A DNA stretch of 64,000 nucleotides from Ligula intestinalis (taxonomy: Eukaryota; Platyhelminthes; Cestoda; Diphyllobothriidea; Diphyllobothriidae): NCBI GenBank assembly GCA_036362985.1, contig JAYGXS010000003.1, positions 43,166,134 to 43,230,133 on the forward strand. The letters run 5' to 3'. Position 1 is the stretch's first letter, and each line of letters begins with the position of its first letter. Both the position numbers and the translations under genes were made by a program. The notes beneath the pieces were generated by a model. The model had not been told where the DNA came from. It worked only from the letters and a program-made list of their open reading frames with translations, and did no database searches. Positions 1 to 9,094 of the stretch are shown here, piece after piece.

Positions 1-191
1 ATAAACTCGTCAACGAAAGCAGGCAACATATATAGGGGGAAGGGGGGCTAAGTAATCGTCAACAAAAGCAGTCAAAATTATCCGGGGTAGGGGGGGGGGT
101 TAATTAACTGTCAAAGAAAGCAAGCAAAATGTTTACAGGGGAAAGGGGCCAATTAACCATTAAAGAAAGCAACCAACATATAAAGGGGAGG
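1..191 (-). repeat. Inverted left arm of PLE-1a (3' tandem units in reverse orientation)
   Basis: Reverse-complementing this stretch reproduces 1196-1390 with few differences, for example GTTGCCTGCTTTCGTTGA here against GCTGCCTGCTTTCGTTGA at the right arm. It holds about four units of roughly 48-55 bp. It joins the element body abruptly at the RT codons around 191. Confidence 0.85.
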
Positions 192-1142
192 CGCCGTTAC
201 GTTGACGACACGTTCGTTATCGTCAAAAAGAACACGCTGCAGAGCTTCCATGATCTCCTCAACTCGATCTTCCCAGATATAAAATTCACACGGGAAGAAG
301 AAAAGGATCAGCAGCTACCCTTCCTCGACGTGCTCGTCACGCGAACTCCCGACGGCACAATAGAAACGGGGGTCTACAGAAAGGCGACGAACACCAGGCA
401 GCTTCTCAGTTTCCACAGCAATCATCCGATGGCTCGCAAACGAAACTGTGTGAGAACGATATTCAAAAGAATCCAGATACACTGCAGCAACCCGGAAGAA
501 AGAGCACGTGAGGCTCGACATCTGCGCGAACAGTTTATGAAGAACGGCTATCCTAAAGCCTTCATAAACCGATGCCTACGGCCCCGCCCTCCGAGGATCC
601 AAACAGAACCTCCTCCCACGATTTGGCATGCCCTGCCATATATCAAGGACGTGTCAGGAGCGACCGAGCGTATTGCCGCAGAACTAGGCGTTGGAATTGC
701 GCATCGTCGCAAGGCTACAATGCGCAGCCGGGTCATGAGGATCTAAGATCGGCTAAATCCCAGTGAGCAGTCGGGTGTGGAGTATCGCATACCGTGTCTA
801 AACTGCCCTGTTAACTACACGGGACAAACTGGACGCATGCTAAGTTTGCGCATCCAGGAACACAAGGCGGCTGTTCGACGGGGTGATGACTCTTCGCAAG
901 TGGCCGCCCACACCTATGGAGTGGGTCACGAGTTCAACTTCGCAGCTGCGAAGATAATTGCCCACGCAAGCAGCAAGACGGGCCGAGAGCTGATTGAAGT
1001 CTGGGCGTCGGATGACACTTCAGTTTACCGATGCATTGAGCTGGCGCCTTCATATGTTGCCCTGCGCGGGTATCTCCGGACTCATGGCACTGGTGGTCCT
1101 GTCCCTCCTTCCCTCCCTGCTACCCCCCCTCCGCCCCTGTGA
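191..1142 (+). pseudogene. PLE reverse transcriptase C-terminal part plus GIY-YIG endonuclease, one internal stop
   Basis: The reading frame opens at the RT catalytic box (RRRYVDDTFV, YVDD codons at about 198-209), continues through the RT thumb-like region (LPFLDVLV, KATNTRQLL) and stops at a TAA at 744-746. The same frame resumes at once and encodes the GIY-YIG domain: VEYRIPCLNC, YTGQTGRMLSLRIQEHK, ending near 1140. So the break is a single nonsense codon plus loss of everything upstream of the YVDD box. In the PLE family the RT copies the transcript and the GIY-YIG nuclease nicks the target. The ATG at 129 lies in the inverted arm and is not a native start. This copy cannot encode a complete enzyme. 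Confidence 0.85.
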
Positions 1143-1390
1143 TGGATAATTGATCCCTCCCCCTACACATTTTGCTTTCCCTCGTTAACAGTCAATTACC
1201 CCCTCTCCTTTATATGTTGGTTGCTTTCTTTAATGGTTAATTGGCCCCTTTCCCTGTAAACATTTTGCTTGCTTTCTTTGACAGTTAATTAACCCCCCCC
1301 CTACCCCGGATAATTTTGACTACTTTTGTTTACGGTTACTTGGCCCCCCTTCCCCCTATATATGCTGCCTGCTTTCGTTGATGAGTTTAT
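1143..1390 (+). repeat. PLE 3' array of ~48-bp imperfect tandem units (right arm 1196-1390)
   Basis: About five units share the pattern TTTGCTTGCTTTCTTTGAC followed by a TTAATT-type segment and a C-rich run. Unit lengths are about 46-51 bp. The last unit runs directly into helix I of the hammerhead at 1383. Confidence 0.8.
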
Positions 1391-1441
1391 CTCTGACGAT
1401 GGACTCCCGCAAGAGTTTGAAAGCTCAGAAAAATGAAACTC
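1383..1441 (+). ncRNA. Hammerhead ribozyme motif (type I) of PLE-1a
   Basis: The core CTGACGA (1393-1399) is followed by a 6-bp helix II (GGACTC with GAGTTT, two G-U pairs), then GAAA (1419-1422), two self-complementary bases GC, and the cleavage UC (1425-1426). Helix I forms from GAGTTT (1383-1388) with AAACTC (1436-1441), separated by an internal loop from a CU:AG pair next to the core. All invariant core positions are present. A two-base palindromic stem III is what is known for PLE hammerheads, which act best as dimers. Activity is inferred, not shown. Confidence 0.8.
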
Positions 1442-1722
1442 CGATTCCAGTGATCGAACCTGCTTCTTCTCAATCTATGCACATACCTGGGATGCGAACC
1501 TTTGCCTCAATTCGTAAGCAGATCCTTGTTGTTGGGACGTACCGGATGCGCGTTATCACTCGAGAAATCCGGAGAGTACAAGAACAAAGGGTCCTTACTG
1601 ACGAACGGCTCATGCAGTTACAAGCTTCCTTCAAAGGGCGGACATTAGGCAAGGACAAAGGAGGTGCGCGCGAGCGAGACTGCCCCGGGGCCGAGTTACT
1701 GCTATCAGTGAGGTTACGCTGA
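1442..1722 (+). pseudogene. Start of a following PLE copy (N-terminal fragment)
   Basis: Past the ribozyme the frame reads PGMRTFASIRKQ, which matches PGIRVFSRI at the same place after the ribozyme at 41.9 kb and upstream of the PLE ORF at 40.7 kb. It stays open to 1722 but the later part is not recognisable. I read it as the 5' coding start of a tandem PLE copy that is truncated or has diverged. Confidence 0.5.
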
Positions 1723-2789
1723 GAACAGATGCACAGGCGCGCGTAAGCGAGCGCGCGCATGGCCACTCGTGGAGAGCCAATGGGGAGCAATGATTGCTGG
1801 TCCTTAAATATGCTGCTACCGCTGAAGGCGGCCACTCTGTTGTTGGAGACGTTGCCAACGACCCGAGATTCTGCTGCTAGTGACAAGACATGCTGTTGGC
1901 TGGGACGAACTACCGACGACAGAAGACAACGTTGATGTACAAGAAGAACTAGTAACTAGTACTATCTGTTATCCTGTTCTGCCTTCTCTTCGTAACACGT
2001 AACAGGGGGACATAACCGGTGTTGACACCGGAACACATTCGATTATAGCAGTGGCACACAGGTGATCACTCGGCTGTAACACTTTTCGCCCCCTGCATCA
2101 AACATCGTACGAAAGTATGTTTGAAGTTTAACGGTATGAAGCTATAAAAATGGGTGCATTGCCGGACCACGTCTTTTTACGATATACCCTACGTTGAATA
2201 CTCCCATCAGCCCTTTTACCTAAAAGTAAGTCAAGGAAAGAGAGCGAACCAGGTTATTCTTCTTCTAATGTAAAATTGGTAGACGGTTGCGCCTGACTTG
2301 TGTGAGTTAGACCACCGTATTCGGTGATGTCCACCATTTTCCCGAGAGCATGGACAGTGACAGGGGCCCATTATAGTGATAGTAGACGCGCCGCTGACTA
2401 CTTCACTCATAACCCTCCCCATTGCGTTTAAATGGTGACAAGACGAGTCGAGATAACCACGCAGGGAGGGAACGTGGCCGCAGCCGTAAATACCGCCTAA
2501 ACTTAGTGTATAGTGACAGTAGACTTTGTGCCGGTACTACTGCACTGTCTATCCTCTTTCATCTATAGTAGGTGTCTAGCCTGATTCTAAGGGAGCAGGG
2601 CTCGTTCTGCTAAACAGCCACTAGAAATAGCAGCTAGAATAGGGTGCACCTGAGTGACGTTCGCTGGTACTATTTAAGTCTGTTTTTGTGAACCAGAAGT
2701 GGTGCTGGTTAAAATCAGCACAGGGTTCAGATCCCCTCAATCTCGAAAAGATGTGTATTACTACTGTCAGCATTTATCAGCGTTGACGC
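1723..2789. other. No gene recognised
   Basis: The stretch is CpG/GCGC-rich near 1660-1760. I see no credible coding region, LTR pair or structural RNA here. A weak tRNA B-box-like string (GGTTCAGATCCC) occurs near 2724. Confidence 0.4.
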
Positions 2790-3235
2790 TGCCTAAGCCT
2801 TTGCTAGGGCTTACATGCCCTTGCTCTGAACAAGGAAGGTGAATCTGGGTTTAACTCTTTCGGGTAAGTACATGCTTGGGGGCCCGAGCAAAGTTGTGCT
2901 TGCCTTGGCTTCCGCACTCTCAACTCGATCCCTCGAGCTGTACGGACTAAGATGCTGTTGCTCTAGGTGTGTGCTCATTATATAAGTGCTAATTCTAGCA
3001 ACCATGCTTACTGAGGCTGGTAGATAGTATACTATAAGTACTGCCTGTGTATCCTCTTTTAAGGAGACGCACCCAGTATGCGCTCCCCCATCTGTGTGTG
3101 GTAAGATTGAATAGCATTTGGATAATAATAGAGCTGGGGTCCTGAGCAAAGCTGCATATGCCTTGGTTTCCGCACTTTTAGCTCGATCCATCGGGCTGTA
3201 TCTATAGCTGCTGCCATAGATACGTGCCTATGTCA
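2790..3235 (+). repeat. Interspersed repeat R1, copy 1
   Basis: Shares blocks with 6365-6800 and 7060-7410, such as ATCTGGGTTT...GGGTAAGT and CTTGGCTTCCGCACT followed by CTCAACTCGA. A second partial block (GAGCAAAGCTGC) recurs at 3140-3200, so the unit is internally duplicated. No coding content is visible. Confidence 0.6.
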
Positions 3236-5403
3236 GAAGTAGAGTAGGTGCACTATCGCATGAAATCCAATGATTTTTACAAGTAACTCCCTCTTACCCA
3301 AACGCAGCCCAAGCTGTGGCCCTCAAAGTCCTACAGAAATAAAGTAATGATCGTTCTTCACAATAAAGCATATTGTGATTTATGAAGGAATATAAGGTTT
3401 TATAGAAACACCAGCTTTTTTAACAAAATGGAAAATTCCGAAAAAGTGGAAATCGGGCGTACTACGTAAACTTAAGTTTTACATGTAGAGGAAGCCTGTT
3501 CATGCAAAACCAGAGAGTGAATAAAGCAGCACAAATAAAATTACGTAGGAAAATAATCGCTTTGTCAAGTTTTCAAATACATATGCTTCCATATTACGTG
3601 CAATATAATGTATGGCTGTTACCGAAGAGCCTACATTTCGAGTATGTATCCTTGCACGTTTTCACGAGAACTGCTAGTTGGTTCTTTCGTTTATACATCG
3701 CTTGGCTTATTTTGGACTAAGGCAACCACGTTTTCACTTAATACGCCCCATTGGTAGATCACAGGAGTAATATATCGCTTGAGCTCACTTGCGGACATGC
3801 CGGTCAGTTATTAATAAATTTAAATAGAATTGTCGGGAACAATTGTAAACGTATCATTTTCGTACACTAAGAGTTATTGCTTTCCGCCATATTTTTTGCA
3901 ATTATTGCGATACTTCTATTACGAAGAGTTGTAGATCTTCCATGAAATTCTAATTAAGACTTTACGATTTTCACTGGCTTAAGTCAATTGAACATAAATA
4001 ATGAGTATTAGTGCTGAAAATTCGATTCCCAGGTAGTAGATCAGAAGTAAAAGGGGCGTTCACCGGGAGTATATCCTATGCACTTAGCGAAACCTTCAAA
4101 ATAAGATATATCTTGAAAGCTTTTACATAAATAACCAGCTTTTAAACATTTTTATTTTAGCAGCTGTCTGCGTGTGTCATAGTTTCAGAACCACCCAATC
4201 ATGTGAACTAATTGCCGAGAACAATGAACATCCACTACAAAAGTCGCGAATGAATATGCTCAAGATTGATTTAGAAAAATTCTACAAAAGTTCACACTTA
4301 AAAACAAGCTTTTCTTATATATTATGGCGTTTGATTTTTTGCGTACTTTAATTTTTGATGATTAAGTCAAGATCAGAATGGGCATTCTGGCCAGTTTAGC
4401 GATTCCCCTAACGATAATGGAAAAATCTTCCCTGTTAAAGGAAAGAACTAACCTTTCTACATAAATCGGAACAGTTTTCAGTATATTTGGTTACTTCTAG
4501 GCTCAGTTCTAAAATAACAAAAAGCAGAGTGGCAATAAAATCAACGGTGAATTTTGAAAAAACTGTATCGCAATATCCCGTGACAAATCACTGAAATGTG
4601 TGTTATCTTAACTGTCTTCAACTTTTTATTGATTTTACAATCAATTTAATTACTGTATACTAATAAAGTCCTCATTCGCATGCATTGCCTGCAACCCTTT
4701 AAATATACAAGTTACATTTAGAGAAGAATGCTATATTGAGGATTTTACAAACCTGAATTTTCAGCAAAAATGACTCCATTCACGGAGAGCAGACGGTAAG
4801 GTAAATAAAGGATCATTTTTAAACGGACAAAGGTAAAAGGTCATGTAATACTCACAAGTCAAGTTTTTTCACGACATTCACATCAACTATGGAGACTAAT
4901 CGGCTTTCAACTTCTCCATTTCCGCTTTTTCACACGCTTTTCTCTTCGTGTTGTCATCCTACGGAAAATTGTCGATGTTGGTGTTGTAGGTGAATTGCAT
5001 ATGCGACAGATTAGCCGCATTTGACAAATATTGGGTTGGTGATATGGTGTAGATAAAATAACTTGTTTTCGTGCATTTAAAAAGGTAGCAGTGTACTGTA
5101 GATATGACCTCATGATACAAAATGCAGACAAACAAAGCAGAGGATTAGGGAGGATGGTATAGGATAATAAATTCCCCCGTGAATGGAGAGCAAAAAATGG
5201 GCGGCTCAAATTCGAAAGCCGCGCCAAATAAGGTAATAGCAAGAAACAGCTTTAAACATTTATTACTCAAGTTTATGACACAAAACTTTGCAGATTTGCA
5301 AAATATAATTTTTTAAACTTATTTTGCCCTTCTTTTTCCAAAAATAGTGTATTATCTCATAATAACACTTACCTCAATGTGAACTGGTGAACACCAGTTA
5401 GCG

Positions 5404-5640
5404 GTGGGGAGACTAGATCGCCATTCGGAGGTTGTCATGCACACACAAAACACAGAACACAAATTTGCATGGGAGCAAACCCAAACCGTTGGAACCTGCC
5501 CATTTAAGAAGGGTCGCGAATTCCTGAAGGCAATGCACTCAGATGAGGCATGCATTAACAGGCATATCGATCTTGATGTGAATTACAAATCACTGAAGAT
5601 CAGATGGAATCAAAAGCAGCCACCACCTATCACATGATCA
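5404..5640 (+). pseudogene. GIY-YIG endonuclease C-terminal half (PLE-4)
   Basis: The translation contains VVMHTQNTEHKFAWE, KKGREFLKAMHSDEACINRH and IDLDVNYKSLK. This is the conserved C-terminal pattern of PLE GIY-YIG domains (a histidine block, then R-E-F/L-x-A, then I-N-R-H-I-D-L). The catalytic N-terminal GIY/YIG motifs are absent because of 5' truncation. The same pattern recurs at 56.9 kb. Confidence 0.7.
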
Positions 5641-5833
5641 AATACAGATGACAACTATTTCCTTTCCTCCCCCCCCCCTTCGGACCGCATAACCACATAA
5701 AAGTGATAACTATATATCCACTGCCCGCACGACCAACTGCGTATGATGACTGTCTATCCACACTCTGATGAACTATATAATCCTGTGTTAGTCATCGGTT
5801 TAAGGTAACTGTTTTTGTACATAGCTCATCCGT

Positions 5834-5868
5834 CTGAAGACGAACTGAGGAACCAGATTCGAAAATTC
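5834..5868 (+). ncRNA. Degenerate hammerhead-like motif of PLE-4
   Basis: CTGAAGA fits the CUGANGA core and is followed by a stem (CGAACTG with CAGATTCG, one bulged A) and then AAAATTC in place of a clean GAAA. The copy at 57015 keeps the fold with different bases. The core is imperfect, so the ribozyme is probably inactive. Confidence 0.45.
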
Positions 5869-6364
5869 ACATTATAAACATGACTCTCCCCAAAGGACTC
5901 CATTGCTCATAAAATATATCGCTTGGGATGCCAGTTTTCCAATACTTACCTCTATTTCAAGGACGCAAAACAAAATTTTCCATTTTGCGAACAGATATAA
6001 TTAAAAAATTCCTGCTCTTCATGAGTGTTCTTTTATGGTGCAACACGCAATAACAAGAAGTTCTTTTTGGCAACGTCTTACAGCATAGGAGATTTCTAGG
6101 TTATCAACAAACGCTGAATTTCACCCATTTTTGCCTCTATTTTCTCCCAGTATAGTGATCTGAACAGAAGTAAATTCTATTAAACATCATTTTGCGCCTC
6201 ATGTCAACCCAATGAACTAAATAATTTACCTCAACTGTGTGTTTAGTCCTCCAACCTCCAACCTTTCATCAGATATGTAATCTACTGTACTAGAGTCATA
6301 TCTCCTTAGCCTCAATAAGAAGTGTAGTAGTACTGACACTACTACATGCGCCGCCATTAACCAC

Positions 6365-6800
6365 CGGCGATGCGGCCTTAGACAACGCTAGGGCTCCTAT
6401 CCCCTCGATCTCAGCAAGGAATGTCTATCTGGGTTTGAATATTGCGGGTAAGTGCAAGCTTGGGAGCCTGACTAAGCTGCGCGTGAATTGTTTTCCGCAT
6501 TCTCAACTCGAGGACAGCAGTATCGCTGATTGGAGTTAGGTCTGGGGGCCGCGTTCCCTTGCTCTCCAGTATACTTCTGTTGAGAGTGCTGTGCTAGGGG
6601 TGCTAATTCTAGTAGTCATAACTGCGAAGACTAGTAGGTGGTAGACTACAATACAATATCATGTAGGTACAGTAGGGCAGTTTAAGTCAATGCAACAGGA
6701 GTAGGGCCATTTCATTTGATGCTGCTAAATTTATTGGTGGTGGTTTTATTGGCGCATGTGGGTTTTCCTTGGGTTCCGCCCTCACATTCCTGCCCATCTG
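6365..6800 (+). repeat. Interspersed repeat R1, copy 2
   Basis: Carries the same blocks as 2790-3235 (ATCTGGGTTTGAAT, GGGTAAGTGCAAGCTTGGG, CTCAACTCGAGGAC) and the block with AGTAGGTGGTAGACTACAAT that recurs at 7180. Confidence 0.6.
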
Positions 6801-6961
6801 GCGGTTTCACCTTATTTTTAGAGAGGCAATATTTATTAGCATCGCTGGTTCTGTCATATCACATGGTGTTACATTAGCTTTTGAGCTGGTACTCCTGGAC
6901 AGTTCACCCTCACTCACCCACCCACAGTAGGTGGTCAGAAATATACGAGGCGCCAGAGTCT

Positions 6962-7020
6962 CGTATTTCTGCTGCAGCTGCTGCTGTTGCATCTGCTGTT
7001 TATGCTGCTGCTGCTCACGG
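6962..7020 (+). repeat. CTG trinucleotide-rich microsatellite
   Basis: Interrupted CTG/GCTGCT repeats span these bases, giving a Gln-rich short reading frame on the minus strand. I consider the frame incidental. Confidence 0.7.
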
Positions 7021-7411
7021 TGTATCCTAATCAATTTAGTGCTGCTAAAATCTCATCATAAATGACGCTGGTTGGCGTCAGGTCTGGGGCCGTGCTACCT
7101 TGATCTCCAGTATACTACTATTGAGAGTGTTGTGTCTATGCTAGGGGTGCTAATCATAGTAATCATAATTGCAAAGACCAGTAGGTGGTAGACTACAATG
7201 CAGACTGTGCGTACATGTATGACATTTTAGCTTAGTGTGCAATCATTGACCTGTAATGGGATATTAGTAATCTCAAGCTTAAAGAGATGCATACGTAATA
7301 CGAGTTGATGATGTATCACGCTTCTAGGTGGTAACAAAGTGACATATTACATTTTCAGTCCAGTATTCTACTGTTGAAAGTGCTGGGCCTATGCCAGGAG
7401 TGTTAATTCTA

Positions 7412-7441
7412 CAGGGTGCCCCACAAAAAACCCCTAAATTT
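7412..7441 (+). repeat. Mariner left terminal inverted repeat
   Basis: Begins CAGGGTGCCCCACAAAAA. It pairs with 8922-8951 with two mismatches in 30 bases. Confidence 0.92.
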
Positions 7442-7689
7442 GTGATTGTTACGGCGGTCGGACCGCCCATGCCGTTACGATCGATGGCGGAGAAAACAGA
7501 ACACCTGGGCCACATCCGAAGTGAAGCCGCCCCCGTTGGTTCGCACCCGCATTCACGTCGCCCACGCCATGCTCCGCTCAGTGGTGAGGAGCACCCACAC
7601 AACGTGGGTGGTGGTCGCAGAGGAGAAGGTTCTAAAATGCCCACCTGGGCACCATATGCCAAGAATATTCTGGAAAGACGTGTAGACCC

Positions 7690-8823
7690 ATGCCACAGCT
7701 TAGCAATTTCCAGCGCGAGGCCATCGTCCTATTCCGGAAAGAACATCCAACATGGGCGTTGCAGAAATGTCGGAACATTTTGCCTAAATTCTTTGGTGCC
7801 ATTACAAGTGACCAGTTTAGAGGTGTCGCGGCTGCATTCAAACAAGGTGGATCACCTGTAGCAAAGGTGCGTAAGCCTGGTAGTGGCACTTCTTGCAGGC
7901 ATGATTCCCCAACAAGGCGAGCAGTCTTGGAACTTGCCGTAACTCCACCAGATCATCACAGAAGACATTCAAGTCAACGTGAAATTTGTAAAGAACTGGG
8001 ATTGTCAAAAGAATATGTGCACAGAACAATTGCAAAATCCAATTTAAAATGTTTTCGACGTATTCAATGCCATGTTTTAACTGAAGCACACCAGCAAGCT
8101 CGAAAGACAAAGTGTGATGCCATGCTTCAGCGCTTCGGTGAAGGAGAAAAATGGAAACAAGTGTGGTTCTCAGATGAATCATCATTCTGCTTGTCTGCAC
8201 CACTGAATAGGCAAAATGAACGCATATATCGTGCAGTGGAAGTCAAAACTGATATTCCTGATGAAGATTTGCTGGTGGAGGTAGACAAGCAGCAAAAATC
8301 TATCATGTGCTATGGTGCTGTTTCCTGGCAAGGCAAAACAGACCTCTATTTTATTGAAGGAGATGCTGCTGGGCAGGAAGGTGTTGCACCGAGTCGGAGA
8401 ACGAAAAAAACTGTAAATCAAGTTGCTTACAGAGAGGAGATGTGCCCGCAGATGTTTACAGATATTGATCAAGTAATGCAGGGAGAACCCTGGACGTGGC
8501 AGCAAGATGGTGCAAAGCCACACACTGCCAATGACACTGTCGCCTGGCTCCGAGTTAACACTCCAGATTTCATCACACCCCAGCAATGGCCATCCAAGAG
8601 CCCTGACCTGAATGTAATGGACTTTTGCATTTGGAGTGTACTCTTACAGGAGGTTCAGAGACGAAGAATAGGAATCACTGATATTGAGTCAATAAAACAT
8701 GTGTTGATGGACACATGGAACAACATCCCTCTTGATGTCATTCGTCGAGCAGCTCAGAGCTGGATGGATCGCTTACGTCGCTGTTCTGCAGTTAATGGAC
8801 AGCATTTTGAGTGGTATCTGTAA
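7690..8823 (+). CDS. Mariner-like DDD transposase (377 aa)
   Basis: The protein starts MPQLSNFQREAIV and has an N-terminal DNA-binding region with a helix-turn-helix-like segment (SSQREICKELGLSKEYVHRT, about residues 95-114). The catalytic triad follows: WFSDESSF (first Asp), WQQDGAKPHTA (second Asp) and SPDLNVMDFCIW (third Asp). I count 37 residues between the second and third Asp, so the signature is DD37D, as in the maT group of Tc1/mariner. It excises and inserts the element at TA by cut and paste in the nucleus. The length is slightly above the usual 340-350 residues, and an internal Met could be the true start. No stop or frameshift is seen. Confidence 0.92.
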   Translation: MPQLSNFQREAIVLFRKEHPTWALQKCRNILPKFFGAITSDQFRGVAAAFKQGGSPVAKVRKPGSGTSCRHDSPTRRAVLELAVTPPDHHRRHSSQREICKELGLSKEYVHRTIAKSNLKCFRRIQCHVLTEAHQQARKTKCDAMLQRFGEGEKWKQVWFSDESSFCLSAPLNRQNERIYRAVEVKTDIPDEDLLVEVDKQQKSIMCYGAVSWQGKTDLYFIEGDAAGQEGVAPSRRTKKTVNQVAYREEMCPQMFTDIDQVMQGEPWTWQQDGAKPHTANDTVAWLRVNTPDFITPQQWPSKSPDLNVMDFCIWSVLLQEVQRRRIGITDIESIKHVLMDTWNNIPLDVIRRAAQSWMDRLRRCSAVNGQHFEWYL

Positions 8824-8855
8824 CTTGTTATTAGGTAGCAGTTTGTTAATTACAC

Positions 8856-8861
8856 AATAAA
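8856..8861 (+). terminator. Polyadenylation signal of the mariner transposase
   Basis: AATAAA lies 33 bases past the transposase stop codon and inside the right terminal repeat, the expected place for the mRNA 3' end signal. Confidence 0.6.
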
Positions 8862-8921
8862 GTTGTTAGTTATAATTGTAATCAATAATTTTTATTTTTA
8901 TAACATTATAAACATTACCAT

Positions 8922-8951
8922 AAATTTAGGGGTTTTTCGTGGGGAACCCTG
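8922..8951 (-). repeat. Mariner right terminal inverted repeat
   Basis: Ends GTGGGGAACCCTG followed by the TA duplication. Its complement matches the left repeat except at two bases. Confidence 0.92.
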
Positions 8952-9094
8952 TAGTATTAGAATATTTGCGGAACCCTGTAGTAGCCAAACATGCTAAAAC
9001 CAGTAGTTTGTAGACTTTCATGCGGCCTGTGCATACATGTGAGACATTTTAGCTTGGTGTGCAGTCAAAGATATGTATGGGGATATAAGTAAAC

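Larger units (their letters stand above)
1..1722 (+). mobile_element. PLE-1a: truncated Penelope-like retroelement with inverted 3'-end arm
   Basis: The body encodes the end of a PLE reverse transcriptase and a GIY-YIG nuclease, and ends in a tandem-repeat 3' region leading into a hammerhead motif. The same 3' repeat region lies inverted at the 5' side (1-191). After the ribozyme the sequence runs on into what looks like the N-terminal coding start of another PLE copy, as expected for the tandem head-to-tail arrangement typical of Penelope elements. The window edge cuts the left arm, so the element extends further left. It is related to the copy at 37.4-42.0 kb: both share the YVDD box, the following ORF text and the ribozyme. 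Confidence 0.85.
5376..5940 (+). mobile_element. PLE-4 insertion: 5'-truncated Penelope-like element with 12-bp target duplication
   Basis: R2 is interrupted here: AACACTTACCTC (5364-5375) and AATACTTACCTC (5941-5952) flank the insert, a 12-bp direct repeat with one mismatch. The insert holds the last part of a GIY-YIG domain and a 3' region with a hammerhead-like fold. Comparison with the uninterrupted R2 copy at 12.8-14.7 kb supports the boundaries. Confidence 0.75.
3236..6255 (+). repeat. Large non-coding interspersed repeat R2, copy 1 (interrupted by PLE-4)
   Basis: The segment matches 12805-14690 in reverse complement over most of its length. Anchors are GGAAAATTCCGAAAAAGTGG at 3429, the block around 4170-4240, ACGCAAAACAAAATTTTCC near 5964 and ATCAACAAACGCTGAATTT near 6104. 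About 2.4 kb remains after removing the insertion at 5376-5952, against about 1.9 kb in the other copy. It is A+T-rich with no ORF of note. The class is unknown; a non-autonomous DNA element or a retroelement UTR are both possible. Confidence 0.65.
7412..8951 (+). mobile_element. Near-intact Tc1/mariner-superfamily DNA transposon (DD37D)
   Basis: The element is 1540 bp, flanked by the TA duplication at 7410-7411 and 8952-8953. Its 30-bp terminal inverted repeats (7412-7441 and 8922-8951) start CAGGGT and differ at only two positions. A single uninterrupted transposase ORF lies between them, with an AATAAA 33 bp after its stop codon. The 5' 280 bp is more GC-rich than the rest. Well-matched ends plus an open ORF imply recent insertion and possible activity. 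Confidence 0.92.

Noticed and set aside
1..190. Regularly repeated ~48-bp units resembling a CRISPR array
   Set aside because: Units are contiguous imperfect repeats without unique spacers, and the same units lie inverted at the PLE 3' end.
6807..7034. Gln-rich minus-strand ORF
   Set aside because: Translation of the CTG microsatellite.
7391..7861. 156-residue ORF overlapping the mariner 5' end
   Set aside because: Starts outside the element and overlaps the transposase in another frame; no motif.
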